The translations under genes and the position numbers were made by a program. From positions 1-30,555 of the forward strand of contig RFPF01000005.1 in assembly GCA_009926295.1 (NCBI GenBank): a stretch of DNA of 30,555 bases. The letters run 5' to 3'. This document shows positions 15,841 to 25,900 of this stretch, in pieces. Position 1 is the stretch's first letter; each line of letters opens with the position of its first letter. Under the pieces are notes generated by a model. It ran no database searches. It was not told the DNA's origin and worked only from the letters and a program-made list of their open reading frames with translations. The stretch is from Planctomycetia bacterium (GTDB lineage Bacteria; Planctomycetota; Planctomycetia; Pirellulales; UBA1268).

Positions 15841-16500
15841 CTACTCGGTAACGCGGTGGCGGACGATGTCGCCCTCCACCATGTAGATGACGTCCTCGGC
15901 GATATTCGTCGCCATGTCGGCAATGCGCTCGATGTGCTTCGAAACGGAGTTGATCCGAAGCAGGTTTTCCAGCTGCTCCGGCTGCGACTTGATGCCCTGC
16001 AGGATCCGACGCCGAATCTGCTGGCGGGCCCGATCGACGGCGTCGTCCTCCTCGCGCACCTGCCGGGCGAGCGTGGGGTCGGCGTTCACGACGGCGTCGA
16101 GCGACTGCTTGACCATGTCCTGGGCGAGCATCGACATCGTGCGAATCTCCGGCGGCAGCTCGACCGCGGCACCGGAGGCGAGCTGGGCCACCCGTTTGGC
16201 GATGTTGCGGGCGAGGTCACCCATCCGCTCGAGGTCGTTGTTGATCTTGAGGACGGCGACGACGAATCGGAGGTCGGCGGCCACGGGCTGGTAGAGCGCG
16301 AGGATCTTGAGGCACTCCTCCTCCACCTCGACCTCCATGCGGTCGATGTCCTCGTCGCTCGCCATCACGCGCTGGGCGAGCACGGTGTCGCGGTTGATGA
16401 GCGCGGTGATCGACTTGGAGAACGCCTCCTCCACGAGCGTTCCCACGCGCAGGATCTTCTCCTTGAGGTGGTCGATCTGCCGCTCGATGTGCCGGGTCAT
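15841..16500 (-). CDS. phoU: Phosphate-signalling regulator PhoU
   Basis: A 219-residue all-helical protein that links the state of the Pst transporter to the phosphate two-component system and limits phosphate uptake. It has the two tandem three-helix PhoU domains with their metal-binding E/DxxxD motifs: NNDLERMGDLARNIAKR in the first half and SKHIERIADMATNIAEDVIYM in the second. Length is normal. It is the last gene of the pst operon, 22 bases behind pstB, the common arrangement. Its start MTRHIERQIDHLKEKIL matches the family N-terminus well. Confidence 0.97.
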   Translation of the reverse strand: MTRHIERQIDHLKEKILRVGTLVEEAFSKSITALINRDTVLAQRVMASDEDIDRMEVEVEEECLKILALYQPVAADLRFVVAVLKINNDLERMGDLARNIAKRVAQLASGAAVELPPEIRTMSMLAQDMVKQSLDAVVNADPTLARQVREEDDAVDRARQQIRRRILQGIKSQPEQLENLLRINSVSKHIERIADMATNIAEDVIYMVEGDIVRHRVTE

Positions 16501-16522
16501 GCAGTTCCCTCAGGTGGCCGGA

Positions 16523-17407
16523 TCAGCCGAACCGCCCGGTGACGTAGGCCTCGGTCTCGCGCAGGATCGGCTTCGTGAAGATCTCCGTCGTCGGACCGTA
16601 CTCGATGAGCCTCCCGAGGTACATGAACGCGGTGTAATCGCTGGTGCGGCTGGCCTGCTGCATGTTGTGGGTCACGATCAGCACGGAGTAGCGGCCGCGC
16701 AGCTCCTGGATCAGATCCTCCACCTTGCCCGTGGCGATCGGGTCGAGCGCCGAGCATGGCTCGTCGAGCAGCAGCACCTCGGGCTCGGCGGCGATGGCCC
16801 GTGCGATGCACAGCCTCTGCTGCTGGCCGCCCGAGAGCCCCAGGGCGCTCTCGTGAAGCCGGTCCTTCACCTCGTCCCAGAGGGCCGCCCCCCGCAGGCT
16901 CAGTTCGCACACCTCGTCGAGCACCGCGCGGCTGTGCTCGCCGTCGATTCGCAGCGCGTACACGACGTTCTCGTAGATGCTCATCGGGAACGGGTTCGGC
17001 TTCTGGAACACCATTCCCATCCGCTTCCGCAGCTCGATCACGTCCATCCGCGGGTCGTAGATCGAATCCCCGCTCAGCCGCATATCGCCGGTGAATCGTA
17101 CGCTCTGGACGAGATCGTTCAGGCGATTCACGCTCCGCAACAGCGTCGACTTGCCGCAGCCGCTGGGCCCGACGAGTGCCGTGACTTTGTTGTGCGGCAC
17201 CGGCATCGTGATCGAGTGGAGCGCCTGCTTCGTGCCGTACCACAGATTGAAGCGGTCGATCTCCAGAACGGGCGTCTCGCCGAGGACCCGATCGTGCACC
17301 TCGGCCGAAACCTCTCCTCCCGCCGCCACGGCCGCGAGGCGGTCGGTCGGCGCCGTGTCGCCACCGGCATCGGGTGGGGTGCGCGGCCTGTCGGGTGGTG
17401 CCTGCAT
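16523..17407 (-). CDS. pstB: Phosphate ABC transporter ATP-binding protein PstB
   Basis: The ATPase that powers phosphate import by PstSCA. The ABC motifs are intact: GPSGCGKST (Walker A), QKPNPFPMSIYENV (Q-loop region typical of PstB), LSGGQQQR (signature), VLLLDEPCSALDP (Walker B) and the switch His in LIVTHNMQQA. The protein is 294 residues, about 35 more than usual, because of a Pro/Asp-rich N-terminal tail before VLEIDRFNLWYGTKQAL. No clear Shine-Dalgarno precedes the ATG at 17407, so a later start inside the tail is possible. An 82-base gap separates it from pstA. Confidence 0.96.
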   Translation of the reverse strand: MQAPPDRPRTPPDAGGDTAPTDRLAAVAAGGEVSAEVHDRVLGETPVLEIDRFNLWYGTKQALHSITMPVPHNKVTALVGPSGCGKSTLLRSVNRLNDLVQSVRFTGDMRLSGDSIYDPRMDVIELRKRMGMVFQKPNPFPMSIYENVVYALRIDGEHSRAVLDEVCELSLRGAALWDEVKDRLHESALGLSGGQQQRLCIARAIAAEPEVLLLDEPCSALDPIATGKVEDLIQELRGRYSVLIVTHNMQQASRTSDYTAFMYLGRLIEYGPTTEIFTKPILRETEAYVTGRFG

Positions 17408-17429
17408 GGAAGTTACCGCCGTTTCAAGG

Positions 17430-17435
17430 ATGATA
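17430..17435 (-). promoter_or_regulatory. Possible internal -10 box before pstB
   Basis: The minus strand reads TATCAT in a locally AT-richer stretch of the pstA-pstB gap, 23 bases from the pstB start. No convincing -35 is visible. It could give extra pstB-phoU transcription; weak evidence. Confidence 0.25.
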
Positions 17436-17489
17436 TCGCAAATCGGGGGACGCTGAAGGACGCGGGAGGAACCGGGGACGCACGGGGCC

Positions 17490-19169
17490 TCAGAACTGCT
17501 GGGCGACGTAGCGACGCTTGAGCCGCGACCGCAGCCAGATCGCGGCGACGTTGAGCAGCGCGATGATCGTCACGAGCAGGAAGGTGATCGTGAACACCAT
17601 CGGCTGGGCCGCCTGGCTGTTGGGGCTCTGGAACCCGACGTCGTAGATGAGGTAGGCGAGGTGCATGAACTCGCGCTCCGGATGCACGAAGGGGAACGTG
17701 CCGTCGATCGGCAGGTCGAGGGCCAGCTTCTTCACGCCCACGAGCATCAGCGGAGCCACCTCTCCCGCGCCCCGCGCCATCGCCAGAATCAGGCCCGTCA
17801 TGATGCCGGGCAGCGCCCGCGGCAGCACGATCCTGCGGATCGTCTGCCACTTGCTCGCCCCGCACGCGTACGACCCCTCGCGCATCGAGTTGGGCACCGC
17901 CGCAAGCGCCTCCTCGGTGGCCACGATCACCACCGGCAGGGTCAGCAGGGCGAGGGTCAGCGACGCCCAGAGCAGCCCCCCGGTGCCGAACGTCGGCTGG
18001 TTGTCGGCGACGAGGGCCGGCTGAAAGAAAAGCTCGTCGATCCCCGCCCCGAGCACGTAGCAGAAAAAGCCCAGCCCGAACGCCCCGTACACGATGCTGG
18101 GCACGCCGGCCAGGTTGTTGATCGCGATCCGCACCGCGGTCGTCACCGGTCCGCGGCCGGCGTACTCCTTGAGGTAGAGCGCCGCGAGCATCCCGAACGG
18201 CGCCACGATCAGCGCCATGATGAGCGTCATCGCCAGCGTGCCCCAGATCGCGGGGAAGACGCCGCCCGCACTGTTCGCCTCCCGCGGATCGTCGGAGAGG
18301 AACTCCCACCACCGCGCCACGTAGACGCCGGCCTTCCCGGCGAGCGACAGCCGGTTCGGCTGCCAGGCCCGCACGATCCCCTCGAGGGGCAGCACCCGCT
18401 TCTGCCCGCCGGCGGCCTCGAACTCCACGCCCCAGCCCGCGTTCTCGCCGCGCAGCCGCGCGGTCTCCGCGTCGAGCACGGCCGACCGCTCCCGAACCCG
18501 CTCCGCGACCTGCTCCTCGTTCTTCACCGCCGCCACGCGGGCGTCGCCGTCGCCGCCGGCCTGGAGCTCGGCACGCACCACGGCCAGCCGTGCCGCCCGC
18601 AGCTGCCGCTGGAGCACCCCACGGTCGTGACGGTCGATCCGCTGCGCTTCGCGAACCCGGCTCCTGACAGCAGGATGCAGCCGCGAGAACTCCCGCCACG
18701 TCTCCTCGGGGCCCGCCGCGACGGTCTCGTCGCCGCGCACCAGCCTCACCGGGATTCCGTGAAAGCGTCCGCCCTCGAGCCGCTCGACGGCCGTGGCCCA
18801 GCGCGGGCGATCGGTGCGGACCACCTGCGGATCGTCGAACCACTCGAAATGGCTGCCGGTGATCTCGAAGGCGGCGGTGTGGACCAGCGTGCGGCCGAAC
18901 CCGGCCTTCCCCCCCGCCGGCCCCACCAGCTCCCGTCCGCTCACCTCACCGAGCGCTCGGCGTCCGTCGGCGAGCTCGAGCTCCACGAGGGGCGCAGGCC
19001 AGAACGTCGAGGCGCCGCGCACCGCGATGAACGCCAGCAGCCCCGCGATCATCGCGATCGCGACCGCCAGGGAGCCGCCCGTGAGCCACACGAGGGGCTC
19101 GCCATGGGCCGCGAGACTGGAGTGGGCCGAGCGGAGCCGGCGCGGAGTCCGCGGGGCGTCAGAGTTCAT
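17490..19169 (-). CDS. pstA: Phosphate ABC transporter permease PstA, long form
   Basis: One of the two membrane channel subunits for phosphate import. At 559 residues it is about twice the classic PstA length. The N-terminal helix (LAVAIAMIAGLLAFIAVRGAS) is followed by a roughly 200-residue soluble stretch, with a charged helical region (VREAQRIDRHDRGVLQRQL) that may form a coiled coil, before the permease domain begins near FLSDDPREANSAGGVFPAIWG. The permease part has the expected helices and the EAA-type loop (EALAAVPNSMREGSYACGASKWQTIRRIVLPRALPG). Long PstA proteins with an N-terminal soluble domain are known in other phyla. Its ATG overlaps the end of pstC by 11 bases, so the two are translationally coupled. 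Confidence 0.95.
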   Translation of the reverse strand: MNSDAPRTPRRLRSAHSSLAAHGEPLVWLTGGSLAVAIAMIAGLLAFIAVRGASTFWPAPLVELELADGRRALGEVSGRELVGPAGGKAGFGRTLVHTAAFEITGSHFEWFDDPQVVRTDRPRWATAVERLEGGRFHGIPVRLVRGDETVAAGPEETWREFSRLHPAVRSRVREAQRIDRHDRGVLQRQLRAARLAVVRAELQAGGDGDARVAAVKNEEQVAERVRERSAVLDAETARLRGENAGWGVEFEAAGGQKRVLPLEGIVRAWQPNRLSLAGKAGVYVARWWEFLSDDPREANSAGGVFPAIWGTLAMTLIMALIVAPFGMLAALYLKEYAGRGPVTTAVRIAINNLAGVPSIVYGAFGLGFFCYVLGAGIDELFFQPALVADNQPTFGTGGLLWASLTLALLTLPVVIVATEEALAAVPNSMREGSYACGASKWQTIRRIVLPRALPGIMTGLILAMARGAGEVAPLMLVGVKKLALDLPIDGTFPFVHPEREFMHLAYLIYDVGFQSPNSQAAQPMVFTITFLLVTIIALLNVAAIWLRSRLKRRYVAQQF

Positions 19170-21762
19170 GCGCCCTCCTCCGGAACCGCTGGCGGACCAC
19201 CTCCGCCACCGTGTTGACGACGAACGTCATCGCGAACAGCACCAGCGCCGCGAGAAACAGCACGCGATAGTGGCTGCTGCCGCGCGCCGCCTCCGGGAGC
19301 TCGGTCGCGATGGCGGCCGACAGCGTCTGGAAGCCGTTGAACAGGTTCCAGTCGACGAGCGGCGTGTTTCCCGCCGCCATGAGCACGATCATCGTCTCCC
19401 CGACGGCCCGCCCCAGACCGATCATGACGGCCGAAAAGAGCCCGCTGGCAGCGGCGGGCACGATCACGCGGACGGCCGTCTGCCAGGGTGTCGCCCCCAC
19501 GCCGAGCGACGCGCTGCGCAGATGGTCCGGCACGCTCGAGAGCGCGTCGTCGGCGATCGTGAAGATGAGCGGGATGATCGCGAACGCCATCCCGACCGCG
19601 ACCACCATGGCGTTGCGCTGCACGTACGTCCCGAACAGCCCGCCGCGGGCGTCGAGCCGGAGGGCGTCGAGGAACATGGCCGCCGCGACCGCCACCACGA
19701 CGGCCAGGCCCACGCCGACGACGAACTTGGCGAGCGCCGCCCAAGCCGCCTCGCGCTGGGTCCACGTGCGGCTGCGCCGCCTGAGCCAGGGATTCACGAG
19801 CCTCGCGGTCAGCATCGTGGCGGCGATGCCGGACACCGGCAGCAGGGCGAGCACCCAGCCGCCGAAGCCGCTGCCACCCCGCCCGTCGAGCCAACCGCTG
19901 AAGTCGCCCTCGAAGAGGAGCCGCTCCACGACCGGGCCGCTGGCCCGGGACGCGAGCACGCCGATCGGCAGGGCCACCAGCGCGATCACGGGGAACCGCC
20001 ACGGGCCGAGCACCTGCCGCCAGGGCGTCGGCAGCAACTGCCAGAGATGCGCGCCTGCCAGAACGACCAGCGGCACGACGAAGATGCCCGCCACGAACGA
20101 GGTCGCCACGGGTTCGATGAGCGGCGCGAACACGAGGCCCGCCACGAACCCCAGCACCACGCTCGGCAGGCCCGCCATCATCTCGATGAGCGGCTTGATC
20201 CGCCCCTTCCAGCGCGGATGCATGAACTGGCTCGAATAGATCGCCGCGAGGATCGCGATCGGCGTCGCGAAGAGCATGGAATACAGCGTGGCCTTGATGG
20301 TGCCGAAGACGAGCGGCACGAGGCTGAACTTGGATTCGAAGGACTCGTGCCCCGTGGTCTCCCACGCATGGACCGGCCGCGGATAGTTCTCGTACCACAC
20401 CCTGCCGAACAGGGCGGCCAGCGAGATCTCCGGGTATCCGGGATCGAGCGCCCACGTCGCCACACGGCCGTCCGCGGCGGCGAGCAGGGAGTTCTCGCGC
20501 GGCGCCACCACCAGGCGGTCGATCGCCCCGGCGGTCGCCGGCGCCGGAAAAGCGGTCGCCACGACCGTCGAGCCCGCCGTGGTCTGCAGGAGCCTGAGGC
20601 TCCCGGCGGCATCGGCCACCGCCAGCAGTCGCGACCTGGGCGAGGCGGCCAGCGCCGTGACGGCCGCCCCGGGGCGGGACGCCGGAAACTCGCGGGCCGG
20701 GACCAGCCGCAGGCCGTCCGCTGCGGCAGCCTCCTCGGACCGCGTCGAAAAAAGCACTCGCACCACTCCGGCGGAATCGCCCACCGCCAGCGCCGTACCA
20801 CCGAAGAGCCGCGTCACGGCGGTGACCTCGGCGGCGCCGGGAGCGACGTCGACCGTCTCCATCAGCACGGGGGACTCGACGTTCCGGATCTCGTAGCGGC
20901 GGCACGTGCCGTCGCGGGCCACGACGAACAGCTGATCGCCGAGTTCCGACACCCGCACGAACGCCGGGTCGGCGACGGGCGGCGGCTCGATCGTCGCACC
21001 CACCGACTCGGTGACGACCGCGTCGGTGATCAGGTTTCGGCGTGTCGACGTGGTCTCGATGCGAACGCGTCCATGCGAATCGAGCGCGGCGACGAGCGGG
21101 CCTGACGGCCGCCGCGTCGCGTCCACGTCGACGATCGGCGCATCGAGGGCTCGAGACGGCTCTCCCGAAGCGTCGGCGATCACGCGCACGCGCACGAACC
21201 GGTCGACCCCCGTCCGCACGATCACGTCGTCGTCCGAGGCCAAGGCCCCGCCCACGCTCAGCGTGCCGGCCGCGAGGGGCACGTCCGCCGGCACGACGTA
21301 TGACGATTCGAGGCCCAGCCGGCCCGGGGTCACGGAGCCGTCGGCTCGTCCCACCACCACCTGCGCGGTGCCCTGCTGCAGCCGCAGGGCCGTGGCGCCG
21401 GCGAAGCCCGCGGCCGCACAGTCTCGCTCGACCAGCGTCGAGCCATCCAGCGTGCTGAACACCCTCAGCCGGGCGTCGGCTCCGTCGAACATCCAGCCGA
21501 GGACGCCCTCCTCGTCCATGCCGACGGCGTGCACCGACCCCGCGCCGAGGGCCAGGGGAAACTCCCGCCCGAAGGCGATCCGCGCCGGCCGGAACAACGG
21601 CAGCGCGACGGCCAACAGGAACACCGCCACGAGAAGCACCGCGCCGATCGTGCCGATCCCGCCGAGGGTGATGAGCAGCCGGGCCGCGGCGTCGCCCGCC
21701 TTCACCCACGGCTGTGTCGTGCGGCGGCGCGGACGGCCGGTGAACGTCGGCTGGGGGTGCAT
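19159..21762 (-). CDS. pstC: Phosphate ABC transporter permease PstC with a large propeller-like periplasmic insertion
   Basis: The other channel subunit, 867 residues against about 300 for the classic form. One helix (LLITLGGIGTIGAVLLVAVF) precedes a soluble region of roughly 370 residues before the permease core. That region contains repeated short strand-turn units such as GTALAVGDSAGVVRVLF, SRLLAVADAAGSLRLLQT and NSLLAAADGRVATWAL, which look like WD40/PQQ-type propeller blades. The permease core follows: SLVPLVFGTIKATLYSML, MMAGLPSVVLGFVAGLVF and the EAA loop VPDHLRSASLGVGATPWQTA. GAGG lies six bases before the ATG at 21762, which is six bases after the pstS stop. Confidence 0.95.
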   Translation of the reverse strand: MHPQPTFTGRPRRRTTQPWVKAGDAAARLLITLGGIGTIGAVLLVAVFLLAVALPLFRPARIAFGREFPLALGAGSVHAVGMDEEGVLGWMFDGADARLRVFSTLDGSTLVERDCAAAGFAGATALRLQQGTAQVVVGRADGSVTPGRLGLESSYVVPADVPLAAGTLSVGGALASDDDVIVRTGVDRFVRVRVIADASGEPSRALDAPIVDVDATRRPSGPLVAALDSHGRVRIETTSTRRNLITDAVVTESVGATIEPPPVADPAFVRVSELGDQLFVVARDGTCRRYEIRNVESPVLMETVDVAPGAAEVTAVTRLFGGTALAVGDSAGVVRVLFSTRSEEAAAADGLRLVPAREFPASRPGAAVTALAASPRSRLLAVADAAGSLRLLQTTAGSTVVATAFPAPATAGAIDRLVVAPRENSLLAAADGRVATWALDPGYPEISLAALFGRVWYENYPRPVHAWETTGHESFESKFSLVPLVFGTIKATLYSMLFATPIAILAAIYSSQFMHPRWKGRIKPLIEMMAGLPSVVLGFVAGLVFAPLIEPVATSFVAGIFVVPLVVLAGAHLWQLLPTPWRQVLGPWRFPVIALVALPIGVLASRASGPVVERLLFEGDFSGWLDGRGGSGFGGWVLALLPVSGIAATMLTARLVNPWLRRRSRTWTQREAAWAALAKFVVGVGLAVVVAVAAAMFLDALRLDARGGLFGTYVQRNAMVVAVGMAFAIIPLIFTIADDALSSVPDHLRSASLGVGATPWQTAVRVIVPAAASGLFSAVMIGLGRAVGETMIVLMAAGNTPLVDWNLFNGFQTLSAAIATELPEAARGSSHYRVLFLAALVLFAMTFVVNTVAEVVRQRFRRRAHEL

Positions 21763-21768
21763 GCCGCC

Positions 21769-22761
21769 TCAGGGGGCCTGGATGCCGACACTCTCGAGGG
21801 CCCGCTTCGCGATCGGCGCCGTGATGGGAAGGTAGCCGTCCTTCTTCACGTCGCCCTGGCCGCTGCCGCTGAGGACGTACCGAAGGAACTCCCGCCGCAG
21901 CGGGTCGAGGGTCGTGCCCGGCTTGTAGTTGACGCTCAGGTAGAGGAACCGGGCGAGGGGATACTCTCCGCTGTATGCGAACTCGGGCTCCGCGGCGACG
22001 GCCGGGCCGCCCTGCTTCGCGGAGAGGGGCACGATCCGCACGTCGGCCGTCTTGTAGCCGATGCCGCTGTAGCCGATGCCGAACTTGTCGCTGGCCACCG
22101 CCTGCACCACCGTCGAACTGCCCGGCTGCTCCTTCACGGTCGGCTTGAAGTCGCCCTTGAAGAGCGCGTTTTCCTTGAAGTAGCCGTAGGTGCCGCTCGC
22201 GGCATTGCGGCCATAGAGGCTGATCGGCTTGTCTTTCCACTCGCCTTCGAGTCCGAGGTCGCCCCACGTGCGGATGTCGTCCTTGAGGCCGCCGTTGCGG
22301 TTCTTCGAAAAGATCGCGTCGACCTGCTGGAGCGAGAGTTCCTTGATCGGGTTGTCCTTGTGGACGAAGACCGCGAGCATGTCGATCGCGGCGGGCACGA
22401 CCGTCGGCGGGTAGCCGTGCTTCGCCTTGAACGTGTCGATCTCCGAGGGCTTCCAATCACGGCTCATGGGGCCGAAGGTGCACGTCCCCTCGGTGAGCGC
22501 CGGGGGCGCCGACGCCGACCCCTTCCCCTCGATCCCTTCCTGCACGCTCGGATAAAACTTCTTGAACCCCTCCGACCAGTGGGCGACGAGATTGTTCATG
22601 GTGTCGGAGCCGATGCACTTGAGCGCTCCGGAGACCTCGCCGGAAACCTTTTCGTAGGGCGCGATCTCGAGGTCGACCGCGTGGACGGCGAGCGGGGCAC
22701 CGCAGATCGCTCCGAGCGAGAGGACGAACCGCGCCACGAACTTCAGCGAGCCGAACGCCAT
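21769..22761 (-). CDS. pstS: Phosphate ABC transporter substrate-binding protein PstS
   Basis: A 330-residue periplasmic protein that captures phosphate and hands it to PstCA. A signal peptide ends near LAVHAVDLE. The mature part shows the phosphate-loop motif GALKCIGSDTMNNLVAHW, then TCTFGPMSRDWKPSEI, VFVHKDNPIKELSLQQVDAI, SLYGRNAASGTYGYF and SDKFGIGYSGIGY, all family landmarks. There is no lipobox cysteine, so it is soluble or held in some other way. AAGGA lies eight bases before the ATG. It is the first gene of the operon and has the Pho-box-like repeat about 90-105 bases upstream, consistent with induction under phosphate limitation. Confidence 0.96.
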   Translation of the reverse strand: MAFGSLKFVARFVLSLGAICGAPLAVHAVDLEIAPYEKVSGEVSGALKCIGSDTMNNLVAHWSEGFKKFYPSVQEGIEGKGSASAPPALTEGTCTFGPMSRDWKPSEIDTFKAKHGYPPTVVPAAIDMLAVFVHKDNPIKELSLQQVDAIFSKNRNGGLKDDIRTWGDLGLEGEWKDKPISLYGRNAASGTYGYFKENALFKGDFKPTVKEQPGSSTVVQAVASDKFGIGYSGIGYKTADVRIVPLSAKQGGPAVAAEPEFAYSGEYPLARFLYLSVNYKPGTTLDPLRREFLRYVLSGSGQGDVKKDGYLPITAPIAKRALESVGIQAP

Positions 22762-22847
22762 GTCGATCTTCCTTTCTCCTGCCGGGAGTCGAGAATCTGC
22801 CGGCGGCTCCCGCAGCCACCTCGTCGACGAAAGGTGTACGGGGCGAG

Positions 22848-22865
22848 TGTGAGCATTTCGTGAGC
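22848..22865 (-). promoter_or_regulatory. Pho-box-like direct repeat upstream of pstS
   Basis: On the minus strand GCTCACG and GCTCACA are separated by AAAT, giving two 7-mers exactly 11 bases apart. That is the layout of a PhoB box (two 7-bp repeats with a 4-bp AT-rich spacer). Six of the seven bases match between the copies, and TCA matches the classic CTGTCAT core. It lies 87-104 bases upstream of the pstS start; TACACC, about nine bases further on, could serve as a weak -10. Confidence 0.55.
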
Positions 22866-22913
22866 GGCTTCAAGGGGCGGGAAAACCGCACCCGCAGCGT
22901 TGGCCCGCCGGGC

Positions 22914-25900
22914 TCACGCCGGCTCCGGCGGCGGCGCGAAGCCGCGTCGCAGCGTGTTTTCGGTCACCGTGCGCGGCACGACGAACTGCTGCAGATAGTC
23001 CGGTCCTCCGGCCTTGCTGCCGATCCCCGAGAGCCGATAGCCGCCGAACGGCTGGCGGCCGACGAGGGCCCCGGTGATGCCGCGGTTGAGATACACGTTG
23101 CCCGCCTCGAGCGCCTCGCGAGCCCGCGCCAGGCGGGCGGGACTGCGGGAGAACACGCCGGCGGTGAGGGCGTAGGGCGTGTCGTTGGCAATCGCCAGGG
23201 CCGCCTCGAAGTCTCGTGCCCGGAGGACGGCGAGCACCGGCCCGAAGATCTCCTCCTGCCCGAGCGGCCCGCTCGAATCGACATCGGCGAACACGTGCGG
23301 CCCCACGAACCAGCCCGCCGCGGCGATCGGCCCCGGGTCGACGGCCGCCACCGTGCGGCAGGTCCGCCGGCCGACGTCGATGCAGGAGGCGACCCGATCC
23401 CGGGCTTCCTCGTCGACGAGCGGCCCGATTCGGGCGCCGGGATCCCGGGCTGGTCCGACGCGCAGGCTCGTCACGGCGCCGGCGAGTCGGCCGAGGAACG
23501 CGTCGTGCACGCGGTCGAGAACGATCACCCGCGAGCAGGCGGAGCACTTCTGACCCTGGAAACCGAACGCGCTGTGGACGACGGCCACGACCGCCTCGTC
23601 GAGGTCGGCGTCGTCGTCGACGATGATCGCGTTCTTCCCTCCCATCTCCGCGATCACGCGCTTCACGAGCCGGCCTCCGACGGCCGAAGCCTCGGCGGCC
23701 AGCCGGTTGATCTCGAGCCCCACGGCCCGCGAGCCGGTGAAGGCGATCAGCGCGGTGTCGGGGTGTGCGACGAGGGCGGGCCCCACTTCCTCGCCGCGGC
23801 CCGGAAGAAACGCGAGCGCCGCGGGCGGCACGCCCGCCGCGAGCAGGATCTCGTGCAGGGCGAGCCCCGTGAGCGATGATTGCTCCGCCGGCTTCATCAC
23901 GACGGTGTTGCCGGTGACGAGGGCGGCCGACGTCATGCCTGCGAGGATGGCGAGCGGGAAATTCCAGGGCGCGATCACCGCCGTCACGCCGCGCGGCACG
24001 TGGCCGCTCGCGTTCTCCTCTCCGGGCACGTCGACGCGGCGCGGGCCTCCCATCCGCTCGGCCTCGGCCGCGTAGTAGGTGCAGAAGTCGATCGCCTCGG
24101 CCACGTCGGCATCGGCTTCGCGCCAACCCTTGCCGACCTCCAGCACCATGAGGGCGGCGAGTGCGTGCCGGCGGCGGCGCATGATTGCCGCGGCCTGGCG
24201 CAGCACGGCGGCCCGGGCGGTGAACCCGCGGCCTCGCCACGCCGGGCCGGCGGCACGGGCCGCCTCCACCGCCCGGCGGGCCGCGTCCGCGCCGGCCGCG
24301 GCCACCCGCGCGAGCACATGGGCGTGCGCCGAGGGATCACGCCGCTCGAAGGTGAAGGCCGCGTCGGAGCGGACGCCATCGATGATCACGGGCACGGTCT
24401 CGGGGCCCGCGGCGAACCTGCGCTCCGTCGCCTCGAGTGTCCTCGCGAAGGCCTCGCGCGCCTCGGCCACCGCAAAATCCGTGAGCGGCTCGTTGGCGAA
24501 GGCGTGGCCGCGGCCGGCCGGGGCCGCGGGCGGGGCTGGAGCCACTGGCGGGGCCGGCGCCGCGAGCAGGGTCGCGGGCGGCACGTGCTTCACGAAGCCG
24601 GCACGCAGGAACGAGTCGTTCGAAGAGTTCTCGAGCAGCCGACGCACGAGATACGCCATGCCCGGCACGAGCTGCCCGTAGGGCATGTAGACCCTCAGCC
24701 GCCACCCGGCTCCGGTGACCGCCGCCTTCTCGGGATCGCCCATGCCGTGCAGCATCTGCATCTCCACGGTGCGGCGGTCGAGGCCGAGGTGCTCCGCCAC
24801 GGCCATCCCGTGGGCGAGCGACCGGAGGTTGTGGCTGCCGAGCGCCGGCCGGAGCACGTCGGCGTGTTCGAGCAGGTAGCGGGTGGCATCCTCGAAGCAG
24901 GCGTCGGTCCGCCACTTTTCCTGCCACACGGGCACGGGCCAGCCCGACGCCGCGGCATGGATCGTCTCCGCGTCCCAATACGCCCCCTTCACCAGCCGGA
25001 TGCAGACGGGCGTGCCTCGGTCGCGGGCCCAGGCGGCGAGGTTCTCGAGGTCGCGGGCAGTCTCGCGCAGATACGCCTGGACGACGACTCCACACCACGG
25101 CCAGTCGCGGAACTCCGGCTCGGCGGCGATCCGCATGAAGATCGCGAACGTGAGGGACTTGGTGGCGTGGTTCTCCATGTCGACGTGCACCTGCGCCCCC
25201 CGGGCCCGTGCCAGCCGCCACAGCGGACGAAGCCGCGCCAGCACCCGGTCCGCCGTGCCCTGTGGATCGATCGCGTCGAACTGGCTGTCGAGCGCGGAGA
25301 GCTTGAGGGAGACGTTGACCCGCGGCAACGGGCCATCGGGGCCATCGTCGACGAGCGGGTCGGCGGCCCAGGTCGCGGCCTGCGGCGGGAGCGCGTCGAG
25401 CAGGCGGGCGTAGGCGGCGGCGTAGGCGTCGGCCTCCGCATCGCTCGTGACCGCCTCGCCGAGCAGGTCGAGCGTGAACCCGCGGTGGTGCCGGCGCTCC
25501 GCCAGCGCCGCGGCCGCCGCCTCCTCGGGAGTCGAGCCGGCGATGAATCGCCGCGCCTGGGCGAGCGTGGCGGCCCGCACCGCACGGGCGGCCAGCGGCG
25601 CGAGCACGCCGCTGCGGGCGGCCTGGAGGGCGAGCCGCAGAGCCGGAGGCAGACGCGCGGTCACGCCCTCGTCGAGATACTCCCTCACGTGCCTGTCGAG
25701 CGCGGCCGGATCGTCGAGCATCGGCATGCAGTCGACGAGCCGGAACAGCCGGGCCTTGAGGTCGTCGTCCTGGGTCGCCCACTCGCCCGCGTGCTGCACC
25801 CACCACTCGGCCGACACCGGGCTGGGCTGCGCGGCGAGCGCCTGTTCGAGCAGCGACCTCCCGATCGCCTGGGTGCGGGCCTCGATCGCTTCGAGATCCC

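Noticed and set aside
14335..16542. A 735-codon plus-strand open frame opposite phoU and the DUF11/CARDB gene
   Set aside because: It spans two real minus-strand genes and the gap between them, and shows no domain.
18793..21105. A 770-codon plus-strand open frame opposite pstA/pstC
   Set aside because: Rich in Arg/His/Pro with no motif, and both PstA and PstC are clear on the other strand.
22872..22900. Terminator hairpin GCGGG/CCCGC after putA
   Set aside because: Only a 5-bp stem with a nine-base loop and no U-tract in the right place; common by chance in this composition.
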